Positions 37,733 to 47,813 of a stretch of DNA of 64,000 nt are shown piece after piece (the first letter of the stretch is position 1; each line of letters begins with the position of its first letter). The notes beneath the pieces were generated by a model that was given only the letters and a program-made list of their open reading frames with translations, had not been told where the DNA came from and searched no databases. The stretch is taken from assembly GCF_003813965.1 (NCBI RefSeq), contig NZ_CP033896.1:1054001-1118000 (forward strand), given 5' to 3'. The DNA is from Corynebacterium choanae (GTDB lineage: Bacteria > Actinomycetota > Actinomycetes > Mycobacteriales > Mycobacteriaceae). Position numbers and translations under genes: made by a program.

Positions 37733-40700
37733 TCATGATTGTTTACCAGGAGTTTCCACGGTGTTGTCGTGGGCACTGGCTTGCAGCATGGCCGCAAATC
37801 GACCACCCGCGGCGCGAAGTTGCTGCGGCGTGCCATCTTCCACGATGCGACCTTGATGGAACACAATCACTCGATCAGCATGCATGGCAGTGTGCAATCG
37901 ATGCGCAATCATTATCGCAGTCCGGCCGGCAGCAACATCTCGTTGAGCTGCGACAATATGCTGCTCAGTGGCGGGATCCACCACTGCTGTCGCCTCGTCA
38001 TAGATGACAAGTTTGGGGTTGATCAGTTCGGCACGAGCAAGTGCTATGAGCTGCCGCGTCCCAGAGGACACACCACTGCCACCGTCGCCGAGCATGGTGT
38101 ACATGCCGCAAGGTAAATCAGCAATAATGCTCAGCGCCCCCACGCGGGCTGCGGCGCGCATAATTTCCTGTGCTGTGGCATCAGGTTTTCCATAGGCGAT
38201 TGCCTCGGCGATGGTGCCTGCGAAAATATGCGGATCCTGCGGCACAATACCTAACTGTCGCCGCCAAATCGGGGAGGCAAACGTCGTGATATCGACGCCA
38301 CCTGCGGTAATTATCCCTGTTTGGGGGCGGTACAGACCCGCTATGAGTTGGGCAAAGGTTGATTTGCCGGCCCCTGTTGCCCCAACAATCGCAACGGTCT
38401 GGCCGGGAATCAACGTCAGCGAGACGTTGCGGAGCACCCACGGCTGCTCCAGCTGCGCTGGTGCATCGGCGGATGCTGTGGTGGATACCACCGGCGGGGT
38501 AGGGTTCCTGCGCTGGGGTGCAGATTCTGCTGGTTCTGCCTGGTTCATACCCGTATTCGTGTAAACGGGTGAGCTGCTCTGCGGCCTGGTGCGATAGGCA
38601 AATGAGACATCGTCGACAACAATGCGCCCAGTTGCGGCAGCGGCAGCCACCTGCTCGGCATCGCGCAGTGCTGCTTCATCCAATTCCAGCGGATCCAAAT
38701 TACGAAAAGTGGGAGTATCAGCAAGGAGCTGCTCAATCCGTCCGAGCCCCACCCGGGCTTGGCTATATGAATCAAACAGCTGACTCAACATCCGAACAGG
38801 GCCAAACAGCCGCGACATATACAGCACAAACGCCACCAACACACCGGCACTGATCGTCGACTGCTGCACCCACCAGGCACCAACACCAACAACAGTAGCG
38901 GTGGCTAACTCCCCGAGGGCAATAATCCCTGGGAAATAGAGGGCAATTGCTACTTGCCCCCGGTTGCGAAGATGGCGATACCGGCCGGTGCGCTGCGAAA
39001 ACTGGTTGGCAACATACGTTTCTGCCTGCAGCGACTGCAAGACTCGCACCCCGCCGACCGCTTCCAAAAAATAAGTATTCACCTCGGTGATCGCCGAGCG
39101 TGCTTGGGCATAGTTTTTCTTCGTCACCCGGCGAAATGCGAACGTTGCCAGCACCACAAACGGCAGTTGGGCAAGGGCGACTGCGGCAAGCGGCAAACTC
39201 GTTGCCCCCAACATCACCGCCACCCCAACCAGCGTGGTGATCGCCACAATGGTTTCGGCGAGTGCCACCTGCAAAAAGGTGGACAAGCTTTCCACATCGG
39301 CGGTCAATCGGGTCAGCAATGCACCGGTCCGGTAGCGAAGAAAGAAATCCGTCGTCTGATTATGGATATGAGCAAAGAGTCGAACGCGAAGCGAATACAA
39401 CAGCCGCTCACCGGTACGGGCTGTGGTCAGTGTTGAGGCGACTTCACACGCCCAGGCCACAACCAATAGCACGACAGCAACACCACACAACTGCTGCAAC
39501 CGTGTGGTCGAACCGGTCGTAATTGGCCCATCGATGGTAAACCGAACAAGATACGGAAACGCCAAATCACAGGCCACTGATGCGAACAGCAGCACCGTTG
39601 TGGCAAGCAGCAACCAACGTGCTCTGCTTAGCAGCAGCGGCAGTGAAAACCGTCCAACATCGGTGACATCAGCAAGCTCGGCGGCAGGTGACAGGCGGGG
39701 GATCGCACGTGCTGGGGGAAGGTGTTCCACTTGGTGCAACAGATCATCCGTCGCGGGAGTCATCGCCGCGCCGGGCGGACGGTGCCCGCCCATCCCGCCC
39801 CCAGTGCGCGTCACCGCCGCCCGGGTTTGCGCCTTGTTCATGCGGTGAGCGTTGCGTGTATCTTTTGAGGGCGCGTGTTGTGGTGGCCACAACTGTTGCC
39901 ACAGTAGATCGCTCGCGTCGGTGGGAATCTGGGCAGGATGCAGCAGCTGCCGCGGACGATCCGTCAGGGGTTGGTGCGGCAGTGATGGTGACGGGTTCGC
40001 ATAAGGAACTGCTGCAGCCTTCGATTCTGGCTGCTCGGAGGCTAGACGGGGTTGACTGCGGCGAACGTTGGTGTGGGTGTGCTGTTCTTCAGCGGTCGCC
40101 ATGACGGCGAGAAACCGCGGATGGTTGATGACTTCGGCGGTAGGGCCTGTTGCAACCACCCGTCCTTGATCCATCACTACGACGGCGTCAGCAAGCGCCA
40201 CCGTCGAATGACGATGCGTGATTGCCAGGACGGTCGTCTCCGGGAGGGCGCTGCGCAGCTGCTGATAGATCGACGCTTCAGTAATCGCATCAATAGCACT
40301 GGTCGCATCGTCGAGCACAATGAGCGCCGGTCGGGTGACAAGCGTGCGTGCTAATGCCAGACGCTGCCGCTGCCCACCAGATAAGGTGCGGCCTTTCTCC
40401 CCGAGGAGTGTGTCGAAGCCTTCAGGAAGCTCCGCAATAAACTCCATGGCACCAGCAATGGTGGCAGCCCACCGAATTGCCTCGTCATCAACGGGGCGAC
40501 CCATAGCGATATTGTCTCGCACTGATCCTGAAAACACCTGCGGATCATCAAACATAAACGCCACATGGCGGCGCACCCCTTGCGAACCGATAGCAAGGTA
40601 GGGATAGGTTTTGCGATTCGGGGAATCGTTTTGCCCTACGGTCAGCGCGATGCGGCCACTCGTTGGATCATAGAGGCGACTTAACAGGGCAACGAGCATG

Positions 40701-42148
40701 GTTTTGCCTGCTTGGGCAGGTCCCACCATCACTGTGAACGTACCAGGATCAAGCGTGAAAGAAACTTCATCGAGCAATAACTGCTGCGTGCTCCCCGATC
40801 CATAGGCTGCGTGTGGCATTGCAGCACGGTGCCTGGGTGCCGGTGCACTGTCACCGGGTTGGGTTTGTTGTTGCCTCCGCCTTGCCTGGTCGCTGATCGT
40901 GGTTTTTCCGTCATCCGGTGACGGGGTGGACACCGTTGCCGCAGGGGCGAGCGTTTGCGCTGTGTCAGTGGTTGCGTGATCGCGAGTACGGTTCAGCTCG
41001 TGATAGGAGACCCGGTCTACTACCAGCCCTAATGGTTGATCGGGATCGATGCTGGCAGGGGCCGCCGGTTGTGGCAGGCTCGGTCGAAGTGCGAGCACTT
41101 CCATAATTCGGCTCACTGAGGCCAGCGACTGATTAATGCGCACAGCGGTCGCGGCCACCATCCGCGTCGAAGAGGCAAGGGTGGTCATATACGCGGCAAA
41201 CGCGACAAATGTCCCGATATCGAGCCGTCCGGTCATCACCAGATAGCCGCCAACGGCAAGATTTGCGATATGCATCAGCTGGGGGAGGTTACTCACCAGC
41301 GGCTGAATACGGGCACTGATCGTTGCTGCTCGGATTTTCTCGGCAAACACCGTTCTTGCCAAGTCGCGTGCTGCATGCACTTCCCGGGTTTCGGCGGCAA
41401 AGGCTTTCACCACGTGAAAACCAGTGATGGTGTTTTCTACTTTCGTCGCGAAATCAGCGACCGCCTGCTGTGCTGACCAGTTGGCGGCAAAAAGTTTGCC
41501 GCTGCGGCGCACAGCAAACAGGGTAATCAACGGTAAAAATGCTATCGCGACCAGGGCGAGTGGTGGCGATAAATACAGCATGATGGACGCGGTGACGATG
41601 AGCGTGAGTCCGTTTTCCACCGACAGCGGCAGCATCGCTACTAGCCCTTGCACACTGGAGATATCAGAGATCGACCGGCTGGCCAATTGACCAGTGCGGA
41701 CGGTTGCTAAGGCGCGGCCATCTAAGTGCATGATCCGCTTAAGCATCTCTTGGCGGACTTGGTGTTGCACCGTAATCGACAGCCGACCGGCACTGACTCG
41801 GCGGAGAAAAGAAAACCCGAAGCGGATCACACTTGCGACGATGAGTAAGGTCATCACCGCAAAGATCGGCTGGGTAAACCCCATCATTTCAACCAGCCGG
41901 GACGGCTCAGCGGCACCGATCGCGATATTGACGGCATCCTTGGTAAGCAGTGGTATTACGGCCGTCATCACAGTGGTGACAACGGTGGTGGCAAGTGCCA
42001 AGAGTGCACTGCCCTTTGCTGCGAGTAACAGATGGGATAGCGCCCGCAGCGCCGCAGTTGTGTGGGTGGGCGCCGATCCGGATGTGGCCGTCTTGTGGGG
42101 TGCAGCGCTGGCACCAGATGGGGTTGTGGTGTCGGCAGTGTGTGGCAC
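37733..42148 (-). CDS. Single-chain ABC exporter with two transporter halves and asymmetric ATP sites
   Basis: A 1471-residue fusion arranged TMD1 (about 35-335), NBD1 (370-690), linker, TMD2 (about 840-1130), NBD2 (to about 1460). NBD1 has Walker A GPAQAGKT, signature LSGGQ, but Walker B IVLDDATSAID, with Asp in place of the catalytic Glu, and FMFDDPQ where the Q-loop Gln normally sits. NBD2 has Walker A GATGAGKST, Q-loop VPQDPHIF, Walker B YDEATAVVD and His switch IAHR, but a degenerate signature VSSGT. This gives one consensus and one degenerate ATP site, as in heterodimeric drug or lipid exporters. A 65-residue insert splits NBD1. The GTG start has GAAAGGGCGG upstream. A related fused ABC protein neighbours odhA in C. 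glutamicum. Substrate unknown. Confidence 0.9.
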   Translation of the reverse strand: MPHTADTTTPSGASAAPHKTATSGSAPTHTTAALRALSHLLLAAKGSALLALATTVVTTVMTAVIPLLTKDAVNIAIGAAEPSRLVEMMGFTQPIFAVMTLLIVASVIRFGFSFLRRVSAGRLSITVQHQVRQEMLKRIMHLDGRALATVRTGQLASRSISDISSVQGLVAMLPLSVENGLTLIVTASIMLYLSPPLALVAIAFLPLITLFAVRRSGKLFAANWSAQQAVADFATKVENTITGFHVVKAFAAETREVHAARDLARTVFAEKIRAATISARIQPLVSNLPQLMHIANLAVGGYLVMTGRLDIGTFVAFAAYMTTLASSTRMVAATAVRINQSLASVSRIMEVLALRPSLPQPAAPASIDPDQPLGLVVDRVSYHELNRTRDHATTDTAQTLAPAATVSTPSPDDGKTTISDQARRRQQQTQPGDSAPAPRHRAAMPHAAYGSGSTQQLLLDEVSFTLDPGTFTVMVGPAQAGKTMLVALLSRLYDPTSGRIALTVGQNDSPNRKTYPYLAIGSQGVRRHVAFMFDDPQVFSGSVRDNIAMGRPVDDEAIRWAATIAGAMEFIAELPEGFDTLLGEKGRTLSGGQRQRLALARTLVTRPALIVLDDATSAIDAITEASIYQQLRSALPETTVLAITHRHSTVALADAVVVMDQGRVVATGPTAEVINHPRFLAVMATAEEQHTHTNVRRSQPRLASEQPESKAAAVPYANPSPSLPHQPLTDRPRQLLHPAQIPTDASDLLWQQLWPPQHAPSKDTRNAHRMNKAQTRAAVTRTGGGMGGHRPPGAAMTPATDDLLHQVEHLPPARAIPRLSPAAELADVTDVGRFSLPLLLSRARWLLLATTVLLFASVACDLAFPYLVRFTIDGPITTGSTTRLQQLCGVAVVLLVVAWACEVASTLTTARTGERLLYSLRVRLFAHIHNQTTDFFLRYRTGALLTRLTADVESLSTFLQVALAETIVAITTLVGVAVMLGATSLPLAAVALAQLPFVVLATFAFRRVTKKNYAQARSAITEVNTYFLEAVGGVRVLQSLQAETYVANQFSQRTGRYRHLRNRGQVAIALYFPGIIALGELATATVVGVGAWWVQQSTISAGVLVAFVLYMSRLFGPVRMLSQLFDSYSQARVGLGRIEQLLADTPTFRNLDPLELDEAALRDAEQVAAAAATGRIVVDDVSFAYRTRPQSSSPVYTNTGMNQAEPAESAPQRRNPTPPVVSTTASADAPAQLEQPWVLRNVSLTLIPGQTVAIVGATGAGKSTFAQLIAGLYRPQTGIITAGGVDITTFASPIWRRQLGIVPQDPHIFAGTIAEAIAYGKPDATAQEIMRAAARVGALSIIADLPCGMYTMLGDGGSGVSSGTRQLIALARAELINPKLVIYDEATAVVDPATEQHIVAAQRDVAAGRTAIMIAHRLHTAMHADRVIVFHQGRIVEDGTPQQLRAAGGRFAAMLQASAHDNTVETPGKQS

Positions 42149-42674
42149 GAAAGTCCGCCCTTTCCAAGGTTGTCGCGCGAGCGAAAAAACCGTGCAATGG
42201 TCATTCCTATTCCACCATACGGTGTGCCGAGACGATCAGGAGGTTTCTCCATTGCCTGGCCGTGACATCACCGCAAGTGACAATATCGGTGACACCCCCA
42301 GTAGGTCCATTGCGAGTTGGGCGAAATGACCGACAGCTGCTGCGAATCGTGCGTGCTGTCGGTCGAAGCTTTGCACAAACCTGCGTGACTATTAGACAAC
42401 AAGCATTGCCGTTGCCAAGGACAAGAAAAGCTGAAGCGGAGCGCGTTGCGTGAACCAGCACTTCCCGTTGTGTGAAGCAGCAGTGCCCAATACGCCGGTT
42501 GCGATATGCGACCAGACGCCCCACTGAGCAGCGAGCGCCTTACTCGAGCCTCATTCGAGCGTCACTAGAACCTACTTTGTAGCTCGCCATGTGCTGCCAC
42601 GGGTTGCACTAATGGGACGAAGACCGTTGTCCACCCCGTAGTCCACCTGTCACGCCGCCAAGGGGATGCGTTGT
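42149..42674. other. Gap upstream of the ABC gene
   Basis: About 525 bases with no protein-like frame or RNA gene. Confidence 0.45.
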
Positions 42675-42719
42675 CACCTGCCCACCGGCTCAATAATGGA
42701 TCCACCGGTAGGGCAGGTG
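42675..42719 (-). terminator. Long hairpin after the EcsC-like gene
   Basis: 42675-42688 pairs with 42705-42719 (14 pairs, one bulge), 17 bases beyond the stop. No U-tract is present. Confidence 0.55.
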
Positions 42720-42736
42720 CGGTCAACGCGAGCCTG

Positions 42737-43816
42737 TTAGGACTCGTCAGCTACCTTTTTACGAGCTTTCTCGAACTGTTTCACAATCTCCGGGGTGTCC
42801 GGAACCGACGTTGGTGCCGGGGTAGGGAACTGTGCTGGCAACGTCCCGAGCGCCTGATCGGTGTGCTTGATGACATTCGAAGACAGTTTCCACGAAGCAC
42901 CAGCACCAATAGCTGCACCCAGGCCAAAGGGCAGCAACTTGCCAATAGATGCGGGCAGCAATTTTTTCAGGCCGACCTTTCCGATGGTCTGCACGAGCTT
43001 GTTGTTCATGCTGCCCGCTTTTGCCGCATTCATCTTCGAGATCCCGGTCACAACCGACATTGCCGAACGGGTACCATCGCCGCCCACAATGTCACCAACT
43101 GCCGCGTCAACAATTGCGGTGCCTTGCGTGCCCGCCAAAGTCAACAGCACAAACGCCTGCCGCCGTTCTGGAATGGATAGATCTGCGCCCCGCAGATAGG
43201 CAGACCCCAAGGTGTATAGGGTGGCAAGGTCGAGGAATAGCACCGATTCGGCAGCGATCGCAGCAGTACCGGTTGCCAGACCAATACCTGGTACCGCGGA
43301 GGCCATACCTGCGGCACCACCAGAGGTCACCGACAAACCCTGGAACCAGTTGTCCAACTTGTCCTGCAGTTCTTCCGGAGTGGCGGTGGGGTTTTTCGCC
43401 CGCAGCCAATCAATAGTTTGTTCCACCGCTGACTGCTGAATTTCAGCAGCCTTCGTCAGAATATGAATCACAAAGCGGCCACCCACCCCGGCACGCTTCT
43501 TGAGGTGCCGCGCATCGGTGCCGAGTGCTTCGGCAACATTGCGCTGGATTTCATTGGACATCTCTGCGCGCTCGTTTGCATCAAGCGCCGCATAGATTTT
43601 CCGGTTCATTTCATTGTCGGTGGTGTCATCGTCCTTGGTGAAAATACCGGTCACCTGGTCTTTGACCTGCTCTGCTGTGGCGCCAATCGCGGAGCTAACC
43701 TTGCCGAGCAAGGAAGACTTCTTCGATTTTTCGGTGTCCTGGGCAGTGGCGGTGTGTTCGTTGTCGTCGTCGAATTTGGCGATATTGTCGGCGCCGAGTT
43801 CGTGGCTATTTGTCAT
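42737..43816 (-). CDS. EcsC-like membrane-associated protein
   Basis: A 359-residue protein. The N-terminal 80 residues are acidic and charged (KFDDDNEHTATAQDTEKS). The core from about 105 contains VPGIGLATGTAAIAAESVLF, LDLATLYTLGSAYLRGADLS and IPERRQAFVLLTLAGTQGTA, alternating glycine-rich hydrophobic stretches that resemble the EcsC family, whose members lie near ABC transporters or proteases and whose function is poorly known. A second Gly/Ala hydrophobic segment lies near residue 300 (LLPFGLGAAIGAGASW). It lies just upstream of the fused ABC exporter on the same strand, but 590 bases apart and behind a hairpin, so separate transcription is likely. The ATG has AAGGA six bases upstream. Confidence 0.7.
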   Translation of the reverse strand: MTNSHELGADNIAKFDDDNEHTATAQDTEKSKKSSLLGKVSSAIGATAEQVKDQVTGIFTKDDDTTDNEMNRKIYAALDANERAEMSNEIQRNVAEALGTDARHLKKRAGVGGRFVIHILTKAAEIQQSAVEQTIDWLRAKNPTATPEELQDKLDNWFQGLSVTSGGAAGMASAVPGIGLATGTAAIAAESVLFLDLATLYTLGSAYLRGADLSIPERRQAFVLLTLAGTQGTAIVDAAVGDIVGGDGTRSAMSVVTGISKMNAAKAGSMNNKLVQTIGKVGLKKLLPASIGKLLPFGLGAAIGAGASWKLSSNVIKHTDQALGTLPAQFPTPAPTSVPDTPEIVKQFEKARKKVADES

Positions 43817-44544
43817 GGATAGTCCTTGCGTGGTTGCTTCTTTACGTTGCTGGAAGTAAAACTACAGTTTGTTTTTCGCGAATGTTCCTGTGGTTTGCTG
43901 GCGCGGATCACTGTTCCCGCCAGGGGAGATGCTCATCGGTGCTGCCCTGGGGAAAGACACGGCAGGCACAGGTCACGATGTCATAGGTCATAGTACCGGC
44001 CGGGCGCATGAGAGCAACTTCACAACCGAAGGTCGCACCACAAAAAACCTTGGTATGCAAGCCGCTATAGCAATAAGAGAGCCGTGTATCTACTGCCGCA
44101 CCACTGTCGCCAGTTTGGTGCAGTTCGGATCGGTTTTTTCACCGTTGCCCAAGGCACGCGTCCACGAGATTGAAGCAAGCGCAAGCAGCGCAACCTGTGC
44201 TGCAATCGGTGGGGTAGCCGTATCCAGCTGGACGTTGAACTGTTATGAAACCGTGTTCGCGGCGTTGAGTGGCGCTCGAAGTGCAGGGTCAAAACCGAAT
44301 CAAAGGCGCGGCACTGTTGTCGCACCAGTGGTTTATCACACCGTGTGCCGGGAGGTGTTAGGCGTTTCGAAGGAAAACGACAGCAAGCAAATAACGATTA
44401 GCGATCTCGGGCAGGGGAAAACTGTGGCTTGGCAGCAAAAGGGTCGAATCGTATCGAGTTTGACCGCACACCTTGGTTGCTTACCTTTAAGAGCCAACCT
44501 TGGGTCACTTGAACTGTACTGCCACCGGTGTGTTGAGTAACAGA
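43817..44544. other. Divergent gap, nothing recognised
   Basis: About 730 bases. I looked for a DtxR-type iron box before the FhuF-like gene and found only short AGGT/ACCT fragments without the 19-bp palindrome. Confidence 0.4.
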
Positions 44545-44550
44545 TAAGCT
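44545..44550 (+). promoter_or_regulatory. Leaderless -10 element for the FhuF-like gene
   Basis: TAAGCT followed by 8 bases and ATG 44559. GAAAG within the spacer is too close to act as a ribosome site. Confidence 0.5.
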
Positions 44551-44558
44551 ATGAAAGT

Positions 44559-45425
44559 ATGTCACCACAATCAGCCACCCCTTCATCGTTGCCGGGCGCC
44601 TATCGTCGGCTGCTGAGTGAAAGTCCGTGGCTTGCGGAGTCGTTGATTCCAGGGGAATCCGCGGAATTCACCACCCCACAAGCCATGGCCGAGCGTGCTG
44701 TCATGGATCGCATCGTGGCTGCGGCAGGACGCCGATTCCCGATGGGCAACATCACCTTTGAGATGCACATGTGGTGGTTTACTCTGCTGGCCGCGGTGTG
44801 CAAGCCCGCGATTGCTGTCATGGTCGAAGAGGAAGTCGTCTGTGATCTTGACTTGTCGCAGGGTCGGCTCTTTTTTCAATCCGCCGACGACGATGATGCA
44901 CAAGCTGATGCACCGTGGTTTTGGTGTGGGCTGGTTCCCACTGAGCCAACCCATCCTGCCTCGCACGAGGAGTGGCTGACAGCCTTGCGCCATCAAGGGC
45001 AAGTATTTGCCACTTCACTGTCACCACTGGTGACAGCACTCGGGGAGGGCGCTGGACTCAAACCTGCACCACTGTGGGCACATGTCACCGATGCGATTGC
45101 CGATGCAGCAGCAGGTGCTGCAAATAACAGTTTCGCAGTACCTACCGGAATAGCGCTGGCGCAGGCCTTGCTGGCGGGGGTGAAAGCCGAAGTTGGGGAG
45201 AAGCTGGTGCGCGATCCACGCTTTATCAATGTCACCGATGACGAGATACTTGCCGTCGATTTGGCACACGATGATCTAGACGCCATTGAGCATCTTGCGG
45301 TGCGACGCATGTCCTGCTGCATGATCTATCACCATGCGGGGACGAATAAGTGTGTGAGCTGCCCGCACAAAACGCCGGCGGAAAAAGATGAGGATCTGCT
45401 GCGCTACCGGGCGCAACTGTTTTAA
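44559..45425 (+). CDS. FhuF-like ferric-siderophore reductase
   Basis: A 288-residue protein. The C-terminal segment CCMIYHHAGTNKCVSCPHK has the C-C-x10-C-x2-C arrangement that binds the unusual [2Fe-2S] cluster of FhuF reductases, which reduce Fe(III) in imported siderophores to release iron. The upstream part (MWWFTLLAAVCKPAIAVMVE; FAVPTGIALAQALL) has the helical pattern of the family, and the length is normal. Cytosolic or weakly membrane-associated. No siderophore transporter is adjacent. ATG 44559 is backed by TAAGCT 8 bases upstream. Confidence 0.83.
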   Translation: MSPQSATPSSLPGAYRRLLSESPWLAESLIPGESAEFTTPQAMAERAVMDRIVAAAGRRFPMGNITFEMHMWWFTLLAAVCKPAIAVMVEEEVVCDLDLSQGRLFFQSADDDDAQADAPWFWCGLVPTEPTHPASHEEWLTALRHQGQVFATSLSPLVTALGEGAGLKPAPLWAHVTDAIADAAAGAANNSFAVPTGIALAQALLAGVKAEVGEKLVRDPRFINVTDDEILAVDLAHDDLDAIEHLAVRRMSCCMIYHHAGTNKCVSCPHKTPAEKDEDLLRYRAQLF

Positions 45426-45719
45426 CCAGCAGCATCAAATGCTTCCTTTCCTCCTCATATTTTGGTTGGTGCGGGAGATGTCGCCGGGTTCCCATAGTGG
45501 CTCGATTAGGGAGCTGTAGATTGCTTTCGGTGAGGCTCCTGGTCGGCTGCGGCGGCATTGTTGTGGGGTTACCAGCAGCAGAGAAGGATCGCGCAAAGCA
45601 GTGTGATACCACTACGATGCCAACTAGCGGGGTTGGAAGATACGTGGCAGGTGCCGCGATACCGTGCAATACACCTTTGCGCCACTACCGCACAACGTGT
45701 GAAGGAACCTTTTTCAGGC

Positions 45720-46451
45720 ATGAGTTTCTATGAAGATCTAGCCAGCGCTCTTGACGAGAACCGGATTGAGCAGCGCATTGTCGACGGGGCGATGTATATT
45801 CCCACCCCAAGTGGCATTGATTTAAAAATTCTCGTCGACAATGAGGTGCTTCCCGCAGCAAGTATTTATCTGCTCGACTATGGGGATTCCACCAGCGAGC
45901 TCGAGTCATCGACGTTGCTTGAGGTTGCCTTCTCGGTGGCGGGTGCAACTGCTGCTATTCGCACCTTTTTAGAGACCTCGCAGGCACTTAGCTTTATCGA
46001 CGACTTGGTTGATGATCCGCTGGGGCGTTTCCCCGAGTTGGCGTTCGCCAGCCCGGAGACGGGGGTGCCGATCGCGTACGCACCATGTGGTAATCAAGGG
46101 CTCCTCGTCGTCGAGATTACAACGATTGGCAGCATGCAGCAGGCGGCAGTGAGTTTGTTGCTTGCCCCTGAGTCACTGCTTGAGATGCTCAGCCAACAAC
46201 AAACACCCAGTGGAGCTACTGACGATGCGGTGTATGCCGTGTTTGATGAGCTCACTGCGCCTGGATCACACACGTATAGCGCCTACGTCTCATTGGGGTC
46301 GTTTGAAGACTTTGGCCGGTTAAGCACTGTATTGCCGTTTATGGCCACCCAAGCGCGACATTGGGAACAGCAGCTCGCCGTCTCGTTGGCACGAGGCGAT
46401 GCAGCAGCTATCCCGGAGGATATGGTCGCGGCACTGCTTGGATTGGCTTAA
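45720..46451 (+). CDS. Hypothetical protein, acidic, no known domain recognised
   Basis: A 243-residue soluble protein, acidic throughout, with no signal peptide or membrane helix. Residues 1-60 alternate short strands and helices (LDENRIEQRIVDGAMYIPTP; LPAASIYLLDYGD). The middle has VAFSVAGATAAIRTFLET, and the end is ALLGLA. I do not recognise the family. ATG 45720 is chosen from AAGGA at 45702-45706; the frame is open to 45558 without supporting sequence. It is 295 bases after the FhuF-like gene on the same strand and convergent with the next gene. Confidence 0.7.
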   Translation: MSFYEDLASALDENRIEQRIVDGAMYIPTPSGIDLKILVDNEVLPAASIYLLDYGDSTSELESSTLLEVAFSVAGATAAIRTFLETSQALSFIDDLVDDPLGRFPELAFASPETGVPIAYAPCGNQGLLVVEITTIGSMQQAAVSLLLAPESLLEMLSQQQTPSGATDDAVYAVFDELTAPGSHTYSAYVSLGSFEDFGRLSTVLPFMATQARHWEQQLAVSLARGDAAAIPEDMVAALLGLA

Positions 46452-46573
46452 CACCAGCCGCCAATCAGTATCGGTACGAAACGTATCCCTTGGAAAACGC
46501 GCTTCGCGCAGCGTGCAGGTGGCAGTGTGTCGGTGAGGTGTGGAGTTGATGCCGCGGCTGCGGAGGTTCGCAA

Positions 46574-46619
46574 TGCCATCATCTGGAGCGAGTACCGTAT
46601 CGCTCGCTCACCGATGGCA
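46574..46619. terminator. Nested hairpin between convergent genes
   Basis: Outer TGCCATC/GATGGCA (46574-46580 with 46613-46619) encloses GAGCGA/TCGCTC (46586-46591 with 46600-46605). It is placed where both converging transcripts should stop, though without U-tracts. Confidence 0.5.
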
Positions 46620-46686
46620 TATTCGCTGTCCTGCAGCAACCTGTCACTGGCCTTGGTTGGTGGTGTTAACCGTATTGGCACCTTCC

Positions 46687-47178
46687 TTACGCAGCCTGTG
46701 TAGTCCATCCGTAGAGTGACGCTGGGCTTGGTACTGGCTGGAAGCGGGCACCAACCACCATGGCGTAGGTGGGTTGCACCTCGTCAATAAGTTGATGAAC
46801 CGTGCCCGCAGGTGGATGCTGTGCAATAGCAGTCATCCAAGCGTCACTGACTGCTTGCGGCACTGGAAGGCCTTGGCGGTTGGTGATTCGGATGATCACA
46901 ACGTATGCGCCGTGATAGCCAAATGCCTGTAGCTCGTCCCGATCTTTGGTGCTGAGCCGGTAGCGGGTGACACACACTTGAAGTGCTGGGGCGGACGCGA
47001 TCGCCGGTAGGCCTATTGAGGGTGGTCGCCACGCGGGATCGGGTCGCGCCAAGGAGCGGGGATGCGCGATGAGGGATGCTACGTTGCGAAGCGTGGTTGC
47101 TGCGGTGGCTGTAATCTTCCCGGCGAGCTGATCTGGACTTTCGTGATTGTGGCGGTGACGTCGAAGAAGTGAATGCAT
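46687..47178 (-). CDS. Hypothetical protein
   Basis: A 163-residue basic protein of unknown family. The C-terminal half looks well folded (LQAFGYHGAYVVIIRITNR; AWMTAIAQHPPAG; PTYAMVVGARFQPVPSP). The first 60 residues are basic and His/Arg-rich. The frame is open to 47217, but ATG 47178 is preceded by TACTAT with a 7-base spacer, the same leaderless arrangement as at recognised genes here; this is the main reason to accept it as a gene and to fix the start. Confidence 0.6.
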   Translation of the reverse strand: MHSLLRRHRHNHESPDQLAGKITATAATTLRNVASLIAHPRSLARPDPAWRPPSIGLPAIASAPALQVCVTRYRLSTKDRDELQAFGYHGAYVVIIRITNRQGLPVPQAVSDAWMTAIAQHPPAGTVHQLIDEVQPTYAMVVGARFQPVPSPASLYGWTTQAA

Positions 47179-47185
47179 GAGGGGG

Positions 47186-47191
47186 ATAGTA
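47186..47191 (-). promoter_or_regulatory. Leaderless -10 element for the 163-residue gene
   Basis: TACTAT on the minus strand, 7 bases before the ATG. Confidence 0.55.
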
Positions 47192-47450
47192 GCGAGGCCG
47201 GCGCACAGCGACCCCACCGTGTTCGAACAATTGTTCTATTGCTTCATGCTTTGCCTGATGAACCCGTGTTGTCTGGCGGTTGCCCCGTGTGCAATGCAGT
47301 GCTGCGTTGGCGTTATTTTCCCGTTCATTTGGTGGGGTCTTCACGCCTATTTCAGCGTTGTGCAGCGTATGCAGCTTGCCGCACAGAGCGTGCTGTAGCA
47401 ATGTTTCGGAATGTAGAGGTGAGCCAAGTTGCTAAGTCTATGTAAGCCAT

Positions 47451-47481
47451 GTAGTCCTGGCCGGTCTGTCCCCAGGACTAC
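47451..47481. other. Perfect 10-bp hairpin
   Basis: GTAGTCCTGG (47451-47460) and CCAGGACTAC (47472-47481) form a perfect stem with an 11-base loop and no U-tract, in a gene-free stretch 330 bases before the IS3 relic. It could be an old element end, a terminator or an RNA structure. Confidence 0.6.
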
Positions 47482-47813
47482 CTCATCAGGGCATGTTTTC
47501 AACTTCGATGACTCACCATATAGCGGCACGATCCGCCCGTGGTGAAAAACCCGGTGATCCGCCTGCGGCAGAACAGGCGCAGACTGTGCTCGCCCAACGC
47601 ACAGTCTTCCCATTGCCACACTTCGGTTGCGATGACGCGAAACGAAGCCTCGTTTATCTACGCGATCGAAGTATCTAGCGATGCTACCTGTCCCACAGGG
47701 TGGCGATCCGTTATATCTGATCTCGTCCGCGGCGCCTGCTTGGGGGATAACGCCTCTTGGCCGAATGATGATCAATACAGATCCCCTGCAAGCTCGTCGC
47801 ACCAAAGTGAGGG

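Noticed and set aside
44330..44558. DtxR iron box before the FhuF-like gene
   Set aside because: Only short AGGT/ACCT pieces are present; no 19-bp palindrome can be drawn.
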